Below are positions 1 to 9,099 of a stretch of DNA of 64,000 bases, one piece after another. The notes beneath the pieces were generated by a model, which made no database searches, was not told the origin of the DNA, and saw nothing but the letters and a program-made list of their open reading frames with translations. Made by a program: the position numbers and the translations under genes. Source of the DNA: Terribacillus halophilus (GTDB taxonomy: Bacteria; Bacillota; Bacilli; Bacillales; Amphibacillaceae); NCBI RefSeq assembly GCF_900101385.1, contig NZ_FMZB01000002.1, forward strand, positions 248,001 through 312,000, written 5' to 3'. Position 1 is the first letter of the stretch, and each line of letters starts with the position of its first letter.

Positions 1-929
1 TCGCCTTCTACAACACCTTTCAGTGTTACAGCTTTTGTCATGATTTCATTGGTAACGTTGATTGTCAGGTCACGTTTACCCACGGCAACTGTCGCACATT
101 CACCTTTGACACGTAAGCAGCGGATTGCGGCTAGTGTTACTTCTGGAACACCTGTTGTTTCCAAAGAATAATGCGCACCTTTGCCAGTGATTTCTTTGAT
201 TTTCTCCGCAGCATCTTCGTTTTTGCTGTTGATTGTATGTGTTGCGCCAAGCTCTTTTGCTAATTCCAAACGGCTGTCATGGATATCTACAGCGATGATT
301 GGGTAGCAGCCAGCGATTTTCGCAGCCATCATACCAGATAGACCTACAGCTCCTGTACCGAATACGACAAAGCTTGTACCAGCTTCTGGAGCAAGGGAAT
401 TTAAGACAGTACCACTGCCTGTCATAAGTCCGCAGCCAAGTGGTCCCAATAGACGAAGATCTGCCTCTTTATCGATTTTCACCACGTTCTTCTCATCTAC
501 TGTGCTGTACGTAGCGAAAGAAGATTGGCCAAAGAACTGTGATACCTCTTGTTCCTCTTTATGAATTGGTGATACACCATATTTGTTTTTACCTGCGAAG
601 TTAAGCTCCATCATGTTTTCACAGCCGCCTGCATTACCTTCCAGGCAGTTATCACAATGACCGCAATAGCTAAATCCAAGTACGACATGATCCCCTGGTT
701 CAACAGTAGTAACATTGCTGCCTACTCTTTCTACAATCCCTGAACCTTCATGTCCTAGTACAGCCGGATATGGTACTGGCAGCGAGCCATCCAGTACAGT
801 TGCATCTGTATGACAAACACCCGAAGCAACAATTCGTACCAACACCTCATCAGCTTTTGGCTCATCCAACTGCAGTGTCCGCTTGTTAAAATCGCTTTCT
901 TCAGTAGTTAACATTGCTTGGATTTCCAT
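1..929 (-). CDS. Zinc-dependent alcohol dehydrogenase (3' part beyond the window edge)
   Basis: Medium-chain zinc alcohol dehydrogenase of the NAD(P)-dependent aryl/primary-alcohol type. The reading frame opens with ATG at 929 and runs off the left edge, so about 309 residues of a usual ~370 are visible. The N-terminal half has the catalytic zinc signature (GVCHTD, then GHEGSG), and a structural-zinc loop with four closely spaced cysteines follows (CGHCDNC...GGC). The Rossmann segment reads VVFGTGAVGLSG. Expected reaction is reversible oxidation of an alcohol to its aldehyde in the cytosol; the substrate cannot be told. A divergent TetR-family gene lies 217 bp away and the gap holds repeated operator-like motifs, so it is probably the local regulator. 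Family sure, substrate unknown. Confidence 0.9.
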   Translation of the reverse strand, partial: MEIQAMLTTEESDFNKRTLQLDEPKADEVLVRIVASGVCHTDATVLDGSLPVPYPAVLGHEGSGIVERVGSNVTTVEPGDHVVLGFSYCGHCDNCLEGNAGGCENMMELNFAGKNKYGVSPIHKEEQEVSQFFGQSSFATYSTVDEKNVVKIDKEADLRLLGPLGCGLMTGSGTVLNSLAPEAGTSFVVFGTGAVGLSGMMAAKIAGCYPIIAVDIHDSRLELAKELGATHTINSKNEDAAEKIKEITGKGAHYSLETTGVPEVTLAAIRCLRVKGECATVAVGKRDLTINVTNEIMTKAVTLKGVVEG

Positions 930-945
930 CCTAATTCCCCCAGTT

Positions 946-1086
946 ATACATTTTTCAATTATATTAAAGAGGTTTATAATATAATTAACCTAAGTATAAA
1001 GAATCAGAAAGCAGCGTTTCAATCACTGAAAAATTGAAAATGTATGGGTTTTCAACTATGAGGATAGTACTGTATAGTTTTTCAAC
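946..1086. promoter_or_regulatory. Operator-like repeats between the alcohol dehydrogenase and tetR genes
   Basis: Three related motifs lie in the divergent intergenic region: ATACATTTTTCAATT at 946-960, its near reverse complement AATTGAAAATGTAT at 1032-1045, and TGTATAGTTTTTCAAC at 1071-1086. An inverted repeat TTGAAAA-N8-TTTTCAA spans 1034-1055. This suits binding of the adjacent TetR protein to both promoters. The motifs are seen; the binding is inferred. Confidence 0.55.
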
Positions 1087-1146
1087 AAAAAAATTAAAGT
1101 GTCTAAAATCATATATCATAGAGAAAGTATTTAGCGAGGGAAAATC

Positions 1147-1737
1147 ATGCCGAAAACAGACCGAAGAATTGAGCGAACAAAAGCCACGCTAATAGCAACG
1201 TTTCAACAACTAGTTTTAGAGAGAGGCTATGCCAAAGTTAAAGTAAAAGATATTGTAGATGAAGCCAATTACAACCGCACCACCTTTTACGTCCATTATG
1301 ACAGCAAAGAGCAATTGGCCAAAGAAATGATCGAACTGGAAATGGACCGTTTCTGTTATGAATTCTGCAAACCAGTTCGTGATAATCCTATCCTTGATTT
1401 AACAAAGATGAACCCGAATGAAACAGATGTTTTTCAGTATATGAAGGATAACAGCCATTACTATGACTTGCTTGTTATTCAAGATCCTATACCAGGAATC
1501 CGTGAAGCTTTGTTAGAGGTGCTGAAGGATATGTTTCAGAATAAATTCTCCTTTATAGGCGATAAGGCATCTGAGATTAATGCAGATTATTTCACTCATT
1601 ATAGAGCTTACGGTATATATGGCTGGATATTAGAGTGGATTAGGGCTGAGTATGATGCAACGCCTTCCGAGATGGCAAGGAGAATTATTAATTTGTTGCA
1701 TTATCATTCAGCATTAATGAAAGAAGCTAATAGGTAA
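1147..1737 (+). CDS. TetR/AcrR-family transcriptional regulator
   Basis: A 196-residue protein with an N-terminal TetR helix-turn-helix at about residues 12-55, including the recognition-helix motif NRTTFYVHY, and a C-terminal ligand/dimer domain of the type seen in short Firmicutes TetR proteins. ATG at 1147 follows a GCGAGGG ribosome binding site. It is divergent from the zinc alcohol dehydrogenase and most likely represses it and itself through the repeats at 946-1086. A second protein of the same subtype (NRSTFYFHY) is encoded at 60356-60958, also beside a dehydrogenase gene. The inducer is unknown. Confidence 0.9.
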   Translation: MPKTDRRIERTKATLIATFQQLVLERGYAKVKVKDIVDEANYNRTTFYVHYDSKEQLAKEMIELEMDRFCYEFCKPVRDNPILDLTKMNPNETDVFQYMKDNSHYYDLLVIQDPIPGIREALLEVLKDMFQNKFSFIGDKASEINADYFTHYRAYGIYGWILEWIRAEYDATPSEMARRIINLLHYHSALMKEANR

Positions 1738-1865
1738 TAATAATTATTGAAGAATAAAAATTCCTATCTTGTTATCTACTCCCTATTTTTCGGGTAATAA
1801 ATATTGATATAGATATATTCACGTCTTGAAGGTGAAATATATTATATCTAATGAGGAGGATTTAA

Positions 1866-2326
1866 ATGTCTGATGTACACAATAAAGAGCAGCGAAGTAA
1901 AAATATGAGAGCAATCAATCCCAATCAAAACTAGAAAATCGAGTAACAAAGGAACTTTGGAACAAAGGCTTGCGATTTCGAAAGAATGTAAAAGACCTCT
2001 TTGGCAAGCCGGATATAGCAATCAAGAAATATAAGGTTGTTGTATTTATAGATAGTTGTTTTTGGCATAGTTGTCCAATACACGGTAATCGCCCTAAAAG
2101 CAACTCAGTTTTTTGGGAAAATAAACTAAACAGAAATATTCAACGAGATAAAGAAGTGACCAATTTCTATTTAAAAGAAGGTTGGAGCATACTTAGAATC
2201 TGGGAACATGATATAAATGAAGATCTATATAACGTAACTAACAGAATACTAGACCTAGTGGAGCAAAAAAAAACAGAATCTCTTCCTCTAAGGGAAGGAG
2301 TCTGCTTGTATAATAAATCTTTATAG
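1866..2326 (+). pseudogene. vsr: Very short patch repair endonuclease Vsr, frameshifted
   Basis: Vsr nicks 5' of the T in T:G mismatches left by deamination of 5-methylcytosine and usually travels with a Dcm-type methylase, as here (convergent neighbour at 2332). Translation starts at ATG 1866 after a GAGGAGG site and gives MSDVHNKEQRSKNMRAI, then a stop at 1932. The conserved continuation SQSKLENRVTK appears in another frame from about 1918 and runs intact to 2326 through FGKPDIAIKKYK, FIDSCFWHSCP and ILRIWEH. The simplest reading is loss of one A from an AAA in an ancestral ATCAAATCC near 1915. Everything on both sides looks normal, so this is a recent one-base lesion or a sequencing error. 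Reinitiation at TTG 1970 would lack the N-terminal part. Confidence 0.9.
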
Positions 2327-2331
2327 TAATT

Positions 2332-3339
2332 TTAAACACTATAACTTACTTCTTTTTCATCTGACAGGGTTAGTGAATAATCAGAATCTCTAATAACATA
2401 ATTTCTTTCAATGGCTTGGATCATCTTATCAGCTATTAAGCGAACCACTGGTACTGCTACACTATTACCAAATTGTTTATATGCTGCCGTATTACTTACA
2501 ACAATCTTGAATTCATCAGGAAATCCTTGTAAACGAGCACATTCACGTGGAGTTAATCTCCTAGGATTTTTATTGGGTCCTTGAGGAATCAGGATTTCAC
2601 TACCATCTTTATAATACCTGGCACTTAATGTTCTACTGTACGAACTTACATCAGCCAGACCAAATCCAAAGCCGTTCCCCTTTTTGGCATGTTTTTCTTT
2701 ATATGCTTGCAAATAACTCCATAATTTGTCAGACAAAGTGTATTTATCATCTACTTCATCTTCTAAAATAGTACTTAAAGCTGGTCCCTTACTAGGGACT
2801 TCCGGAAAATCAAACTTAAGAGGTTTTTTAAATCCCACAATATATATACGTTCTCTATTCTGGGGTACCAAGCCTTTTGCATTAATTACCTCTGTATAAA
2901 TTGTATAACCTAATTCTTCTTCAAGTACCTTTTTAATCACATTAAATGTTTTGCCTTTATCGTGACTTCGCAAATTTTTAACATTTTCTAATAAGAAAGC
3001 TTGAGGCTGCTTCGCTTTAATTATTCTTGCTATATCAAAAAAAAGAGTACCTTGAGTCTCATCAAGAAAACCGTGCTCTCGACCTAGGCTCTTTTTCTTA
3101 CTCACTCCAGCTATCGAAAATGGTTGGCAGGGAAAACCAGCGAGAAGTATATCATGGTCAGGAACTTCCCTTTCATTGACACCCCTAATATCTCCCACAG
3201 GCCTTTCCCCGAAATTAGCTTCATATGTTTCTTGCGCTTTAACATCCCATTCACAGCTAAAGACACAGTTTCCATAGGGTTCAAAAGCTGTTCTTATACC
3301 ACCTATACCTGCAAACAAGTCAATAAAATTGTATAGCAT
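2332..3339 (-). CDS. DNA (cytosine-5-)-methyltransferase
   Basis: About 335 residues, with the C5-methylase motifs in order: motif [15 protein letters not shown], motif IV with the catalytic cysteine [11 protein letters not shown], motif [10 protein letters not shown], motif [15 protein letters not shown], motif [20 protein letters not shown] and motif [14 protein letters not shown]. It transfers a methyl group from SAM to a cytosine in a specific site; the target cannot be read from the sequence. ATG 3339 is preferred over an upstream TTG at 3354 because GGAGG lies about 8 bases upstream of it. It is convergent with vsr and shares the island with the helicase/GHKL/HNH operon, so it is most likely the modification arm of that system. 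All catalytic motifs look intact. Confidence 0.95.
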   Translation of the reverse strand: MLYNFIDLFAGIGGIRTAFEPYGNCVFSCEWDVKAQETYEANFGERPVGDIRGVNEREVPDHDILLAGFPCQPFSIAGVSKKKSLGREHGFLDETQGTLFFDIARIIKAKQPQAFLLENVKNLRSHDKGKTFNVIKKVLEEELGYTIYTEVINAKGLVPQNRERIYIVGFKKPLKFDFPEVPSKGPALSTILEDEVDDKYTLSDKLWSYLQAYKEKHAKKGNGFGFGLADVSSYSRTLSARYYKDGSEILIPQGPNKNPRRLTPRECARLQGFPDEFKIVVSNTAAYKQFGNSVAVPVVRLIADKMIQAIERNYVIRDSDYSLTLSDEKEVSYSV

Positions 3340-3410
3340 ACATTCCACCTCCAAACTTGTTGCCTATGATGATTATAACAAAGTTCCTATACGATTTGTT
3401 ATGATTGTGC

Positions 3411-3416
3411 TATAAT
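3411..3416 (+). promoter_or_regulatory. Extended -10 promoter element
   Basis: TATAAT preceded by TG at the extended -10 position (TGCTATAAT), 43 bases before the TTG start at 3459. No good -35 is visible. It lies in the divergent gap between the methyltransferase and the small gene. Confidence 0.45.
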
Positions 3417-3458
3417 AGCAGAACTACTTTTACCATTTTTTCTTTGAGGTGAATATTT

Positions 3459-3761
3459 TTGGCTAACGCCATTGTCTATTATAGATTATCTCCAAAAGAA
3501 GAGATTAATGATGCGGTTGCGACACTCAAAAAGAGCATTAAACATTTTGAAGATAAATTTAATATTTTAAGAGTTTATTTTGAAAGTCCACAGGACAGTA
3601 ACGAACTTTTAGATCTTAGTAATTCATCGCTTGAGTTAGTTGATTTGTTAATAGTCAATTCTGAAATAAAAGATGATTTTAACAATAAATTAATTGTCCA
3701 ATTATCAAAGGCTTATTGTTTTGAAGTGAAATTTTTATCAGAATTAATAAATTTAGATTGA
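3459..3761 (+). CDS. Small protein of unknown function in the restriction island
   Basis: I do not recognise this 100-residue protein. TTG at 3459 is preceded by GAGGTG at good spacing, an extended -10 lies upstream, and a strong terminator follows directly, so it looks like a real single-gene unit. The sequence is acidic and rich in Asp, Asn, Ser and Leu, with no signal peptide or membrane segment; secondary structure looks mixed alpha/beta. The start, AIVYYRLS, superficially resembles the first strand of serine recombinases, but none of the rest of that fold is present. It is divergent from the methyltransferase, the position often held by a controller or accessory gene of a restriction system. 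Function unknown. Confidence 0.7.
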   Translation: MANAIVYYRLSPKEEINDAVATLKKSIKHFEDKFNILRVYFESPQDSNELLDLSNSSLELVDLLIVNSEIKDDFNNKLIVQLSKAYCFEVKFLSELINLD

Positions 3762-3793
3762 AAAAAATACTCACAGAAATGTGAGTATTTTTT
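3762..3793 (+). terminator. Rho-independent terminator
   Basis: Perfect stem of AAAAAATACTCACA with TGTGAGTATTTTTT around a GAAA tetraloop, immediately after the stop codon of the small gene. The A/T runs on both sides allow function in either direction. Confidence 0.9.
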
Positions 3794-4127
3794 ATTGAAA
3801 ACACTATTAGATGCAAAGAAGGCAACTTTTTAATCAAATAGGTCTTCTACTCCATACTACCATAAGCTACACACAACTTCTATCTTATCTTAAGATATAT
3901 AAACAGAAATATATTGAAATAACTTTTTTAAAGATTCGTCTTTCAATGATGGAATCTCACTACTTAGAATCCAAATCTGTTTGTTTTCAACAGTATCAAA
4001 AATCTTAAAAAGATTATCTCTTTTTATCATTGATACAGATAATACAATAAATCTAGGATAATACATACAACTACCTGAATGTAATATATTGAACAGAGAC
4101 CTAGTAAGAAAATGATCCTTAATTTTT
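3794..4127. other. Intergenic stretch, no gene supported
   Basis: A 330-bp AT-rich gap between convergent units. A 65-codon open frame at 3811-4008 has no ribosome binding site and no recognisable features. I see nothing else. Confidence 0.6.
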
Positions 4128-4985
4128 TTACATCTCCTCAGTTGTAGTAACAGCTAAATTAGACTTAATAAAACTTTTCAGTTCTTGCACTGTATAAGGT
4201 GGGTTTCTTTTATGAACCATAGCATGACAATTTGGGCAAAGTGGAATCAGGTCTGTTGCAGGATTAACCTTGTAATTTTCTCCTAAATTAGAAACCGGTA
4301 CAACGTGATGTACATGAATAAATCCTTTTCCTATCTGTCCATATCTTTCTTCAAAATTAAAACCGCAAGCCTTACAAACATGGCCATGTAGTAATAAACA
4401 TACTTGTCTATTATACGAACTTCTCTCATATCTGTTAACTTCAATCCTTGTAAGCGCACCCTCAGGAAGTCCTTCTGATGCTTCATCAGTACTTCTCTCT
4501 TCCAATGGTAAAAGAGTCAATAACATTCCTAGTAAACTACTAGCTATTTCAAAGATATCATTCTGTAATTTTACACCATCCAGATTATCATCAGGGATAT
4601 GCAATATCTTCGACAATTTTATATAGCAGTGTTTCCACTCTCTAATGTTAGCATCAGCATCAAAAGAATCAACCTCCGAACCGTTTATCTCCATATATAC
4701 CTTGTTAGTTGTGCTAGACCACTTCTGTAATAAAAGTTTGAACATTTCTTTTTTATCAGTATCTGCAATACTCATGGCTTCAATCAGTTTTAGAGAAAAA
4801 TTGTCCGGGATAAATTCTGCAGTAAGGTTTCTCCAGTCTTGTTTTATTCGTATGTGAAAACCAATACCATAATCTAATTCAACAGGTCTAATCTCAATTC
4901 TATCCGTTGATATTTCACCTTTTAAACTTATTCCATAATCATTTGATAATCTCGCTGTAATGTAACTTAAATTAATATTCTTCAT
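4128..4985 (-). CDS. HNH endonuclease (McrA-like) of the restriction operon
   Basis: A 285-residue protein. The first ~190 residues are not recognised. The C-terminal ~75 form an HNH nuclease of the McrA/5-methylcytosine-type class: zinc pair CKAC, catalytic segment HVHHVVPVS, an Asn in the TDLIPLCPNC stretch, second zinc pair CPNC, then HAMVH. It is the last gene of an operon with the SNF2 helicase, the EcoRII-N-like protein and the GHKL ATPase; its start overlaps the ATPase 3' end by 14 bp, which suggests translational coupling. It is the only obvious nuclease in the operon, so it is the probable effector that cuts unmodified or foreign DNA. Whether it prefers methylated or unmethylated DNA cannot be told. 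Confidence 0.88.
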   Translation of the reverse strand: MKNINLSYITARLSNDYGISLKGEISTDRIEIRPVELDYGIGFHIRIKQDWRNLTAEFIPDNFSLKLIEAMSIADTDKKEMFKLLLQKWSSTTNKVYMEINGSEVDSFDADANIREWKHCYIKLSKILHIPDDNLDGVKLQNDIFEIASSLLGMLLTLLPLEERSTDEASEGLPEGALTRIEVNRYERSSYNRQVCLLLHGHVCKACGFNFEERYGQIGKGFIHVHHVVPVSNLGENYKVNPATDLIPLCPNCHAMVHKRNPPYTVQELKSFIKSNLAVTTTEEM

Positions 4986-6585
4986 GATTATCTAATTCCG
5001 GCTCAGGGAGATCCTCAACAAGTCTTCTCAGAATTCTGGAAACTTCATATCTGAGCTCCTTTAAATGATGCTTAGTATCTTCACTAATAGTACCTAATTC
5101 TGCCTCACTTAATGCCCAAAGCAGCGAATCCATACCTTGAACAATTACACTAGAATTTAAATTTGGTATATATACCTTACGATAGTATGAATGATTCGTG
5201 TTTATTGTAACCGCATGTTTGGTATCTATCAATGCAGGTTCCCACAATAATCCATCTTCTATTGAATCAACAGGAGATACATATAACTCACCGGCTTTGG
5301 CAGGTTTCAGTATTGGTAATTTTATACGCACTTTCCCCTTTTTATTTGTCACTTGTACATCATTCGTATCTTCATTCACTTCAAGATCTGACATTTTCAA
5401 ATCTTTTTCTCGATTTCCGATACCCTTATTAGATGTATCATGTGCTCCTTTTGATGCCTTCTGTACGCTTTTCTTTTGGCCTTTACGGTATCGCTCATTG
5501 GCTGCTCTTCTTGGAGCAGGTAGGAATTGTTCTCTTAACCAATTGTATAATTCGGTACTTAAAGATATATTAGATTTCTTAATATCTACATTAAATGCTT
5601 CATCCATTAAATATTCAAAAGAAAATTCAACCCTTAATAACGTACCATGAGGCTCATTGGTGTACATACCCAACCAATTTCCATAGTGAATAAGACGATT
5701 CTCTCTATATATATAAAACCCTTGTAAGTCATTAGATAATTTTGCATTTTTTCTCATTTCATCTGAAGAGAATTCTTCTTTTCTTGGTAACACATATGCT
5801 TTTATAGAAAATTCTGTTTGCGTTCCATCTTCAAATTCTACTTCTTGCAACTCCTCAGCTACCACCTCAGTATTTGTTTCATCAGTGCAGAAGGGGTCCC
5901 ATGGTTCAATTAACTCATTATTAATTTTTATATTTACATCAGGTGCTTCTACAAATCTAGGATCTAAGAATCGCTGGTAAACCATAGCTACATGTTCCTT
6001 TAGGTTATCAACGATTTTCTCTAAAGCTCTACGAGCATAGGTCCCACTAGGATCTTGATAATCTTTAAGTAATCTGTCTACCTTTTCCCACGTCACGATT
6101 GTACCTGAACCATTATTAGATATATCATCTAACATATCTATTTCTTGTTTAATGGGATCCAGTAGTAGCAATTCCCAATCATCAGCTTCAGCCACGTGGT
6201 CAAGATCCCATCGAGCTTTATAGATTTGAGAATCTCCACTGTCTCTTGTTGTTACTGTTAGAGAACGACAAAATGCAGTAGAAGCAGTTTTTAAACCCAA
6301 GCCAAACTTGCCTAAACTCTTCTGATTTTCTCTCTTAGGCGAACCATAAGTCATGGCTGCTTCGATGCCCTGCTCGTTCATGCCGATACCATTGTCAGCA
6401 ATGAATATGTTGATATCTCCCATAAAATCCATTTCAATCGTCACATTAATTTTCGAAGCATTGGCTGCAATTGAATTATCGATTATATCTGCCATAGCAG
6501 TATTAAATTCATATCCAGTATCTCTAAGTCCCTCAATAGTTCTTATTGCATGAGGAGGTACTACTTTTTTGTTTATTACTGTCAT
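4972..6585 (-). CDS. GHKL (MORC/MutL/Hsp90-like) ATPase of a restriction system
   Basis: A 537-residue protein with an N-terminal GHKL ATPase. The N box is ADIIDNSIAANA (about residues 32-43), G1 is ADNGIGM (about 62-68) and G2 is GKFGLGLKTAS (about 92-102). The region after it is compatible with an S5-like transducer, then comes a basic linker rich in Lys/Ser/Gly near residues 365-395, and a C-terminal part I do not recognise. It is known from comparative genomics that prokaryotic MORC and paraMORC GHKL ATPases occur in restriction operons with superfamily II helicases and endonucleases; this gene fits that description. A probable role is an ATP-driven clamp or remodelling step on DNA. Its start overlaps the upstream gene by 4 bp (ATGA). 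Confidence 0.88.
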   Translation of the reverse strand: MTVINKKVVPPHAIRTIEGLRDTGYEFNTAMADIIDNSIAANASKINVTIEMDFMGDINIFIADNGIGMNEQGIEAAMTYGSPKRENQKSLGKFGLGLKTASTAFCRSLTVTTRDSGDSQIYKARWDLDHVAEADDWELLLLDPIKQEIDMLDDISNNGSGTIVTWEKVDRLLKDYQDPSGTYARRALEKIVDNLKEHVAMVYQRFLDPRFVEAPDVNIKINNELIEPWDPFCTDETNTEVVAEELQEVEFEDGTQTEFSIKAYVLPRKEEFSSDEMRKNAKLSNDLQGFYIYRENRLIHYGNWLGMYTNEPHGTLLRVEFSFEYLMDEAFNVDIKKSNISLSTELYNWLREQFLPAPRRAANERYRKGQKKSVQKASKGAHDTSNKGIGNREKDLKMSDLEVNEDTNDVQVTNKKGKVRIKLPILKPAKAGELYVSPVDSIEDGLLWEPALIDTKHAVTINTNHSYYRKVYIPNLNSSVIVQGMDSLLWALSEAELGTISEDTKHHLKELRYEVSRILRRLVEDLPEPELDNHEEY

Positions 6586-7013
6586 ATTTTAACCACCTTC
6601 CAAGAGCTTCCTAACTTAAGAACATTTTTTGTTTCCTCTGTTTTGGCACGCTCGTGTTTGATTGTTCTTGTTCCATCTCTTTCACATGATAATATAATCT
6701 TGTCTCCAGCTTTTAGGTTATTCTGTCTGATAAATTTTGTCATCCCAGTTAATCTAAATTCATTTCTAGTACCATTAAAAAATTTATTGTTATAGTAGAT
6801 AAACATAAATTTCCACTCATCATTTGAACTATCTATAAATTTTAGACTAGCTCTAGGATTTTTTTCATCCTTTTCAAGTAAAGGGAAGAATGAAAGTACA
6901 CCACCAGTCTTAGGGATTAGCATTCCGGCTTGGTGTCCGCCAGTTTCACCTGTATCATTCGCACTAAGAACTTTACTAATTGACATTGCATTTTCTAGTT
7001 GCTTGTAACTCAA
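6582..7013 (-). CDS. Stand-alone EcoRII-N-like DNA-binding protein
   Basis: A 143-residue protein resembling the N-terminal effector-binding domain of the EcoRII restriction enzyme (B3-like pseudobarrel fold). The clearest part is the stretch LSANDTGETGGHQAGMLIPK at about residues 16-35, typical of that family, followed by beta-rich sequence. In EcoRII this domain binds the recognition site and is fused to a catalytic domain; here there is no nuclease domain attached, so it probably supplies sequence recognition to the complex formed with the GHKL ATPase, SNF2 helicase and HNH protein. It sits 11 bp after the helicase gene and overlaps the ATPase start. Family good, recognition site unknown. 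Confidence 0.82.
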   Translation of the reverse strand: MSYKQLENAMSISKVLSANDTGETGGHQAGMLIPKTGGVLSFFPLLEKDEKNPRASLKFIDSSNDEWKFMFIYYNNKFFNGTRNEFRLTGMTKFIRQNNLKAGDKIILSCERDGTRTIKHERAKTEETKNVLKLGSSWKVVKI

Positions 7014-7024
7014 AATCTCTCCCC

Positions 7025-8920
7025 CTAAATCAAAGGTGATCTATGTAATGCTTCTAATATATCTGCTTGATCATTCTCACTGCCGTCAATACCAATCACT
7101 GCCGCCTGAGATAGTTGCCTTTTTCTTTCTAATCTTTCATTTATAGCATCTTCAACAGTATCCAAGTAAAATAACTTGTATATAGTTACTGGCCTAGTTT
7201 GTCCTCTTCTGTGCGCTCGTGCTGATGCTTGATCCTCTATTGCCGGATTCCATTCTAAATTATAATGAACAACGTGATTAGCAGCCGTTATATTCAAGCC
7301 CGCGCCAGCAGCTCTTGGATTTAATACAAGAATAGCAGGACCATTAGTTGAACTAAATTTATCAATCTTAGGTTGCCGTTCACCTACTTCAACTCTGCCA
7401 TCTATAAAGTCACAAAAGATATTAAATCTAGAGGTTAAGTCCTTGACAAGGATATTAGACATTCCAGTATAAGACGTAAAAATAATAACTTTCTCATTGT
7501 TAGAAATAATTTCTTCAAGGATTTCAACTAACCGCATATACTTGCCAAACACCGCTGGATCCTCATTGTCTGTAGAGCAAACTAAAAAGGGATGCGTACA
7601 GAACATTCTTAGTTTTATTAATGACACCAAAGAAGCGTGTTTTCCATATTCGTCGATTAATTGCTTTCTTAAAGAATCGTAAACCAGAGCTTCCTTGTCG
7701 GATAATTTTAGACCTTGTGGAATATCTAGTCTTTCTGGTAAATCATCTGCTACTTCTTTTACTTTTCTTCTTAATATTATTGGAGATACAATTGGCTCTA
7801 ATTCTTCCGCACCGTCTAAACTATCCGGAAACACTTTCTCAAACTCATTCAAATTACCTAGGTAACTAGGAAAAACGAAATCTGTTATCGACCACAAATC
7901 CATCAACTTGTTTTCAATAGGGGTACCAGTAACTGCAATAGTAGATGCTCTTTTAATTTGTTTTAGGGCCTTAGTTCTTTTCGCAAAAGGATTTTTTATG
8001 TTCTGCGCTTCATCAGCAACCACTATATTCCATTGTAACATTTGAAATAATGAAAGATCTCTTACAATAGTTTCATATGAAGTTATTATTAAGTCGTATT
8101 TTTTAAACTCAGCATGAAAACCAGTACGATCATTTCCTTGGTGTAGCTTAACCGTCAAAGATGGAGCAAATTTAAGAATCTCTCTTCTCCAGTTCTCTAG
8201 CAATGAAACTGGTGCAACAACTAACGAAGGTGTTTTTGCCTGTACGGATTCCGAAGCGAGAACTGCTATTATCTGGGCTGTTTTTCCAAGCCCCATTTCA
8301 TCTGCAAGAATACAGCCAGCATTCTCACCAATAATCATTTTTAACCATCTAAAACCCTGGTTTTGATATGGATACAAATTTCCGATAAATCGCTGAATAT
8401 CAATATCACTTTTAGAGATGTATTCCTCTTTATTCAACGAAGCTTCTGATAATTTATCTATTAATAATGAATTTTCCATTTTCTTTAGAATCATGTATTG
8501 CTTAAGTGAGATAGGACCTAACTTTTCAATCCCAGCTTCTTTTAAATATTGCCAAATCTCACTAACCGTTCCCCTAATAAACGGATACCAAGTATCTTTG
8601 ATTATCATATGTTCTACATGTGATCGCAATATATTTCCTATATATATATATTCACCATCTATTTCTACTACGACATTAGCATTCATGTATACATCTTCAT
8701 CGTTTGTATTTGGCTCTATCAAGATTTTTAAATTTATAGGATACTTCGAGAAATTGATTGAAGGTAAATTATCTGATGGCTTTGGTAATTTAATGTTTTT
8801 CACATTATAATTTTTGAATTCTGAAAGAAATACCTCTTCAGCCGTAGGAATGATAGTATTATTATCCTCATCTTTCATAACAAGAAAATGATTATCTTTT
8901 ATGTACCATTCTCCATTCAT
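7025..8920 (-). CDS. SNF2-family DNA helicase/translocase of the restriction operon
   Basis: A 631-residue Swi2/Snf2 ATPase. After an unrecognised ~190-residue N-terminus come motif I LADEMGLGKTAQ, motif Ia VVAPVSLLENW, motif II VADEAQNIKN, motif III AVTGTPIENK, motif V near PRAAGAGLNIT and motif VI ARAHRRGQTRPV. Such proteins translocate on double-stranded DNA without strand separation. It is the first gene of the four-gene operon; a TATAAT lies on the minus strand at 8971-8976 upstream. It likely drives DNA inspection or movement for the nuclease complex. All motifs look intact and the region is more AT-rich than the peptide-transport genes to the right, suggesting horizontal gain. Confidence 0.93.
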   Translation of the reverse strand: MNGEWYIKDNHFLVMKDEDNNTIIPTAEEVFLSEFKNYNVKNIKLPKPSDNLPSINFSKYPINLKILIEPNTNDEDVYMNANVVVEIDGEYIYIGNILRSHVEHMIIKDTWYPFIRGTVSEIWQYLKEAGIEKLGPISLKQYMILKKMENSLLIDKLSEASLNKEEYISKSDIDIQRFIGNLYPYQNQGFRWLKMIIGENAGCILADEMGLGKTAQIIAVLASESVQAKTPSLVVAPVSLLENWRREILKFAPSLTVKLHQGNDRTGFHAEFKKYDLIITSYETIVRDLSLFQMLQWNIVVADEAQNIKNPFAKRTKALKQIKRASTIAVTGTPIENKLMDLWSITDFVFPSYLGNLNEFEKVFPDSLDGAEELEPIVSPIILRRKVKEVADDLPERLDIPQGLKLSDKEALVYDSLRKQLIDEYGKHASLVSLIKLRMFCTHPFLVCSTDNEDPAVFGKYMRLVEILEEIISNNEKVIIFTSYTGMSNILVKDLTSRFNIFCDFIDGRVEVGERQPKIDKFSSTNGPAILVLNPRAAGAGLNITAANHVVHYNLEWNPAIEDQASARAHRRGQTRPVTIYKLFYLDTVEDAINERLERKRQLSQAAVIGIDGSENDQADILEALHRSPLI

Positions 8921-9099
8921 CTAATCACCCCTACTATATAACTACTAACTTATAATCCATAATTTAGTATATTATAAAATCAGCCAATAGTCACTATTTC
9001 CCTTGGAAAATACACCAATATAAAGAAATTGATACTAAGAGGTAGGTCTAATGTTATCTGAAAATAATTATACATTCTATATCCTTTACTATAAAATAA

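Noticed and set aside
3459-3500. Resemblance of the N-terminus AIVYYRLS to serine recombinases
   Set aside because: The catalytic serine region and the rest of the domain are missing; the protein is only 100 residues long.
3811-4008. 65-codon frame after the small island gene
   Set aside because: No ribosome binding site, composition typical of AT-rich noise, lies behind a terminator.
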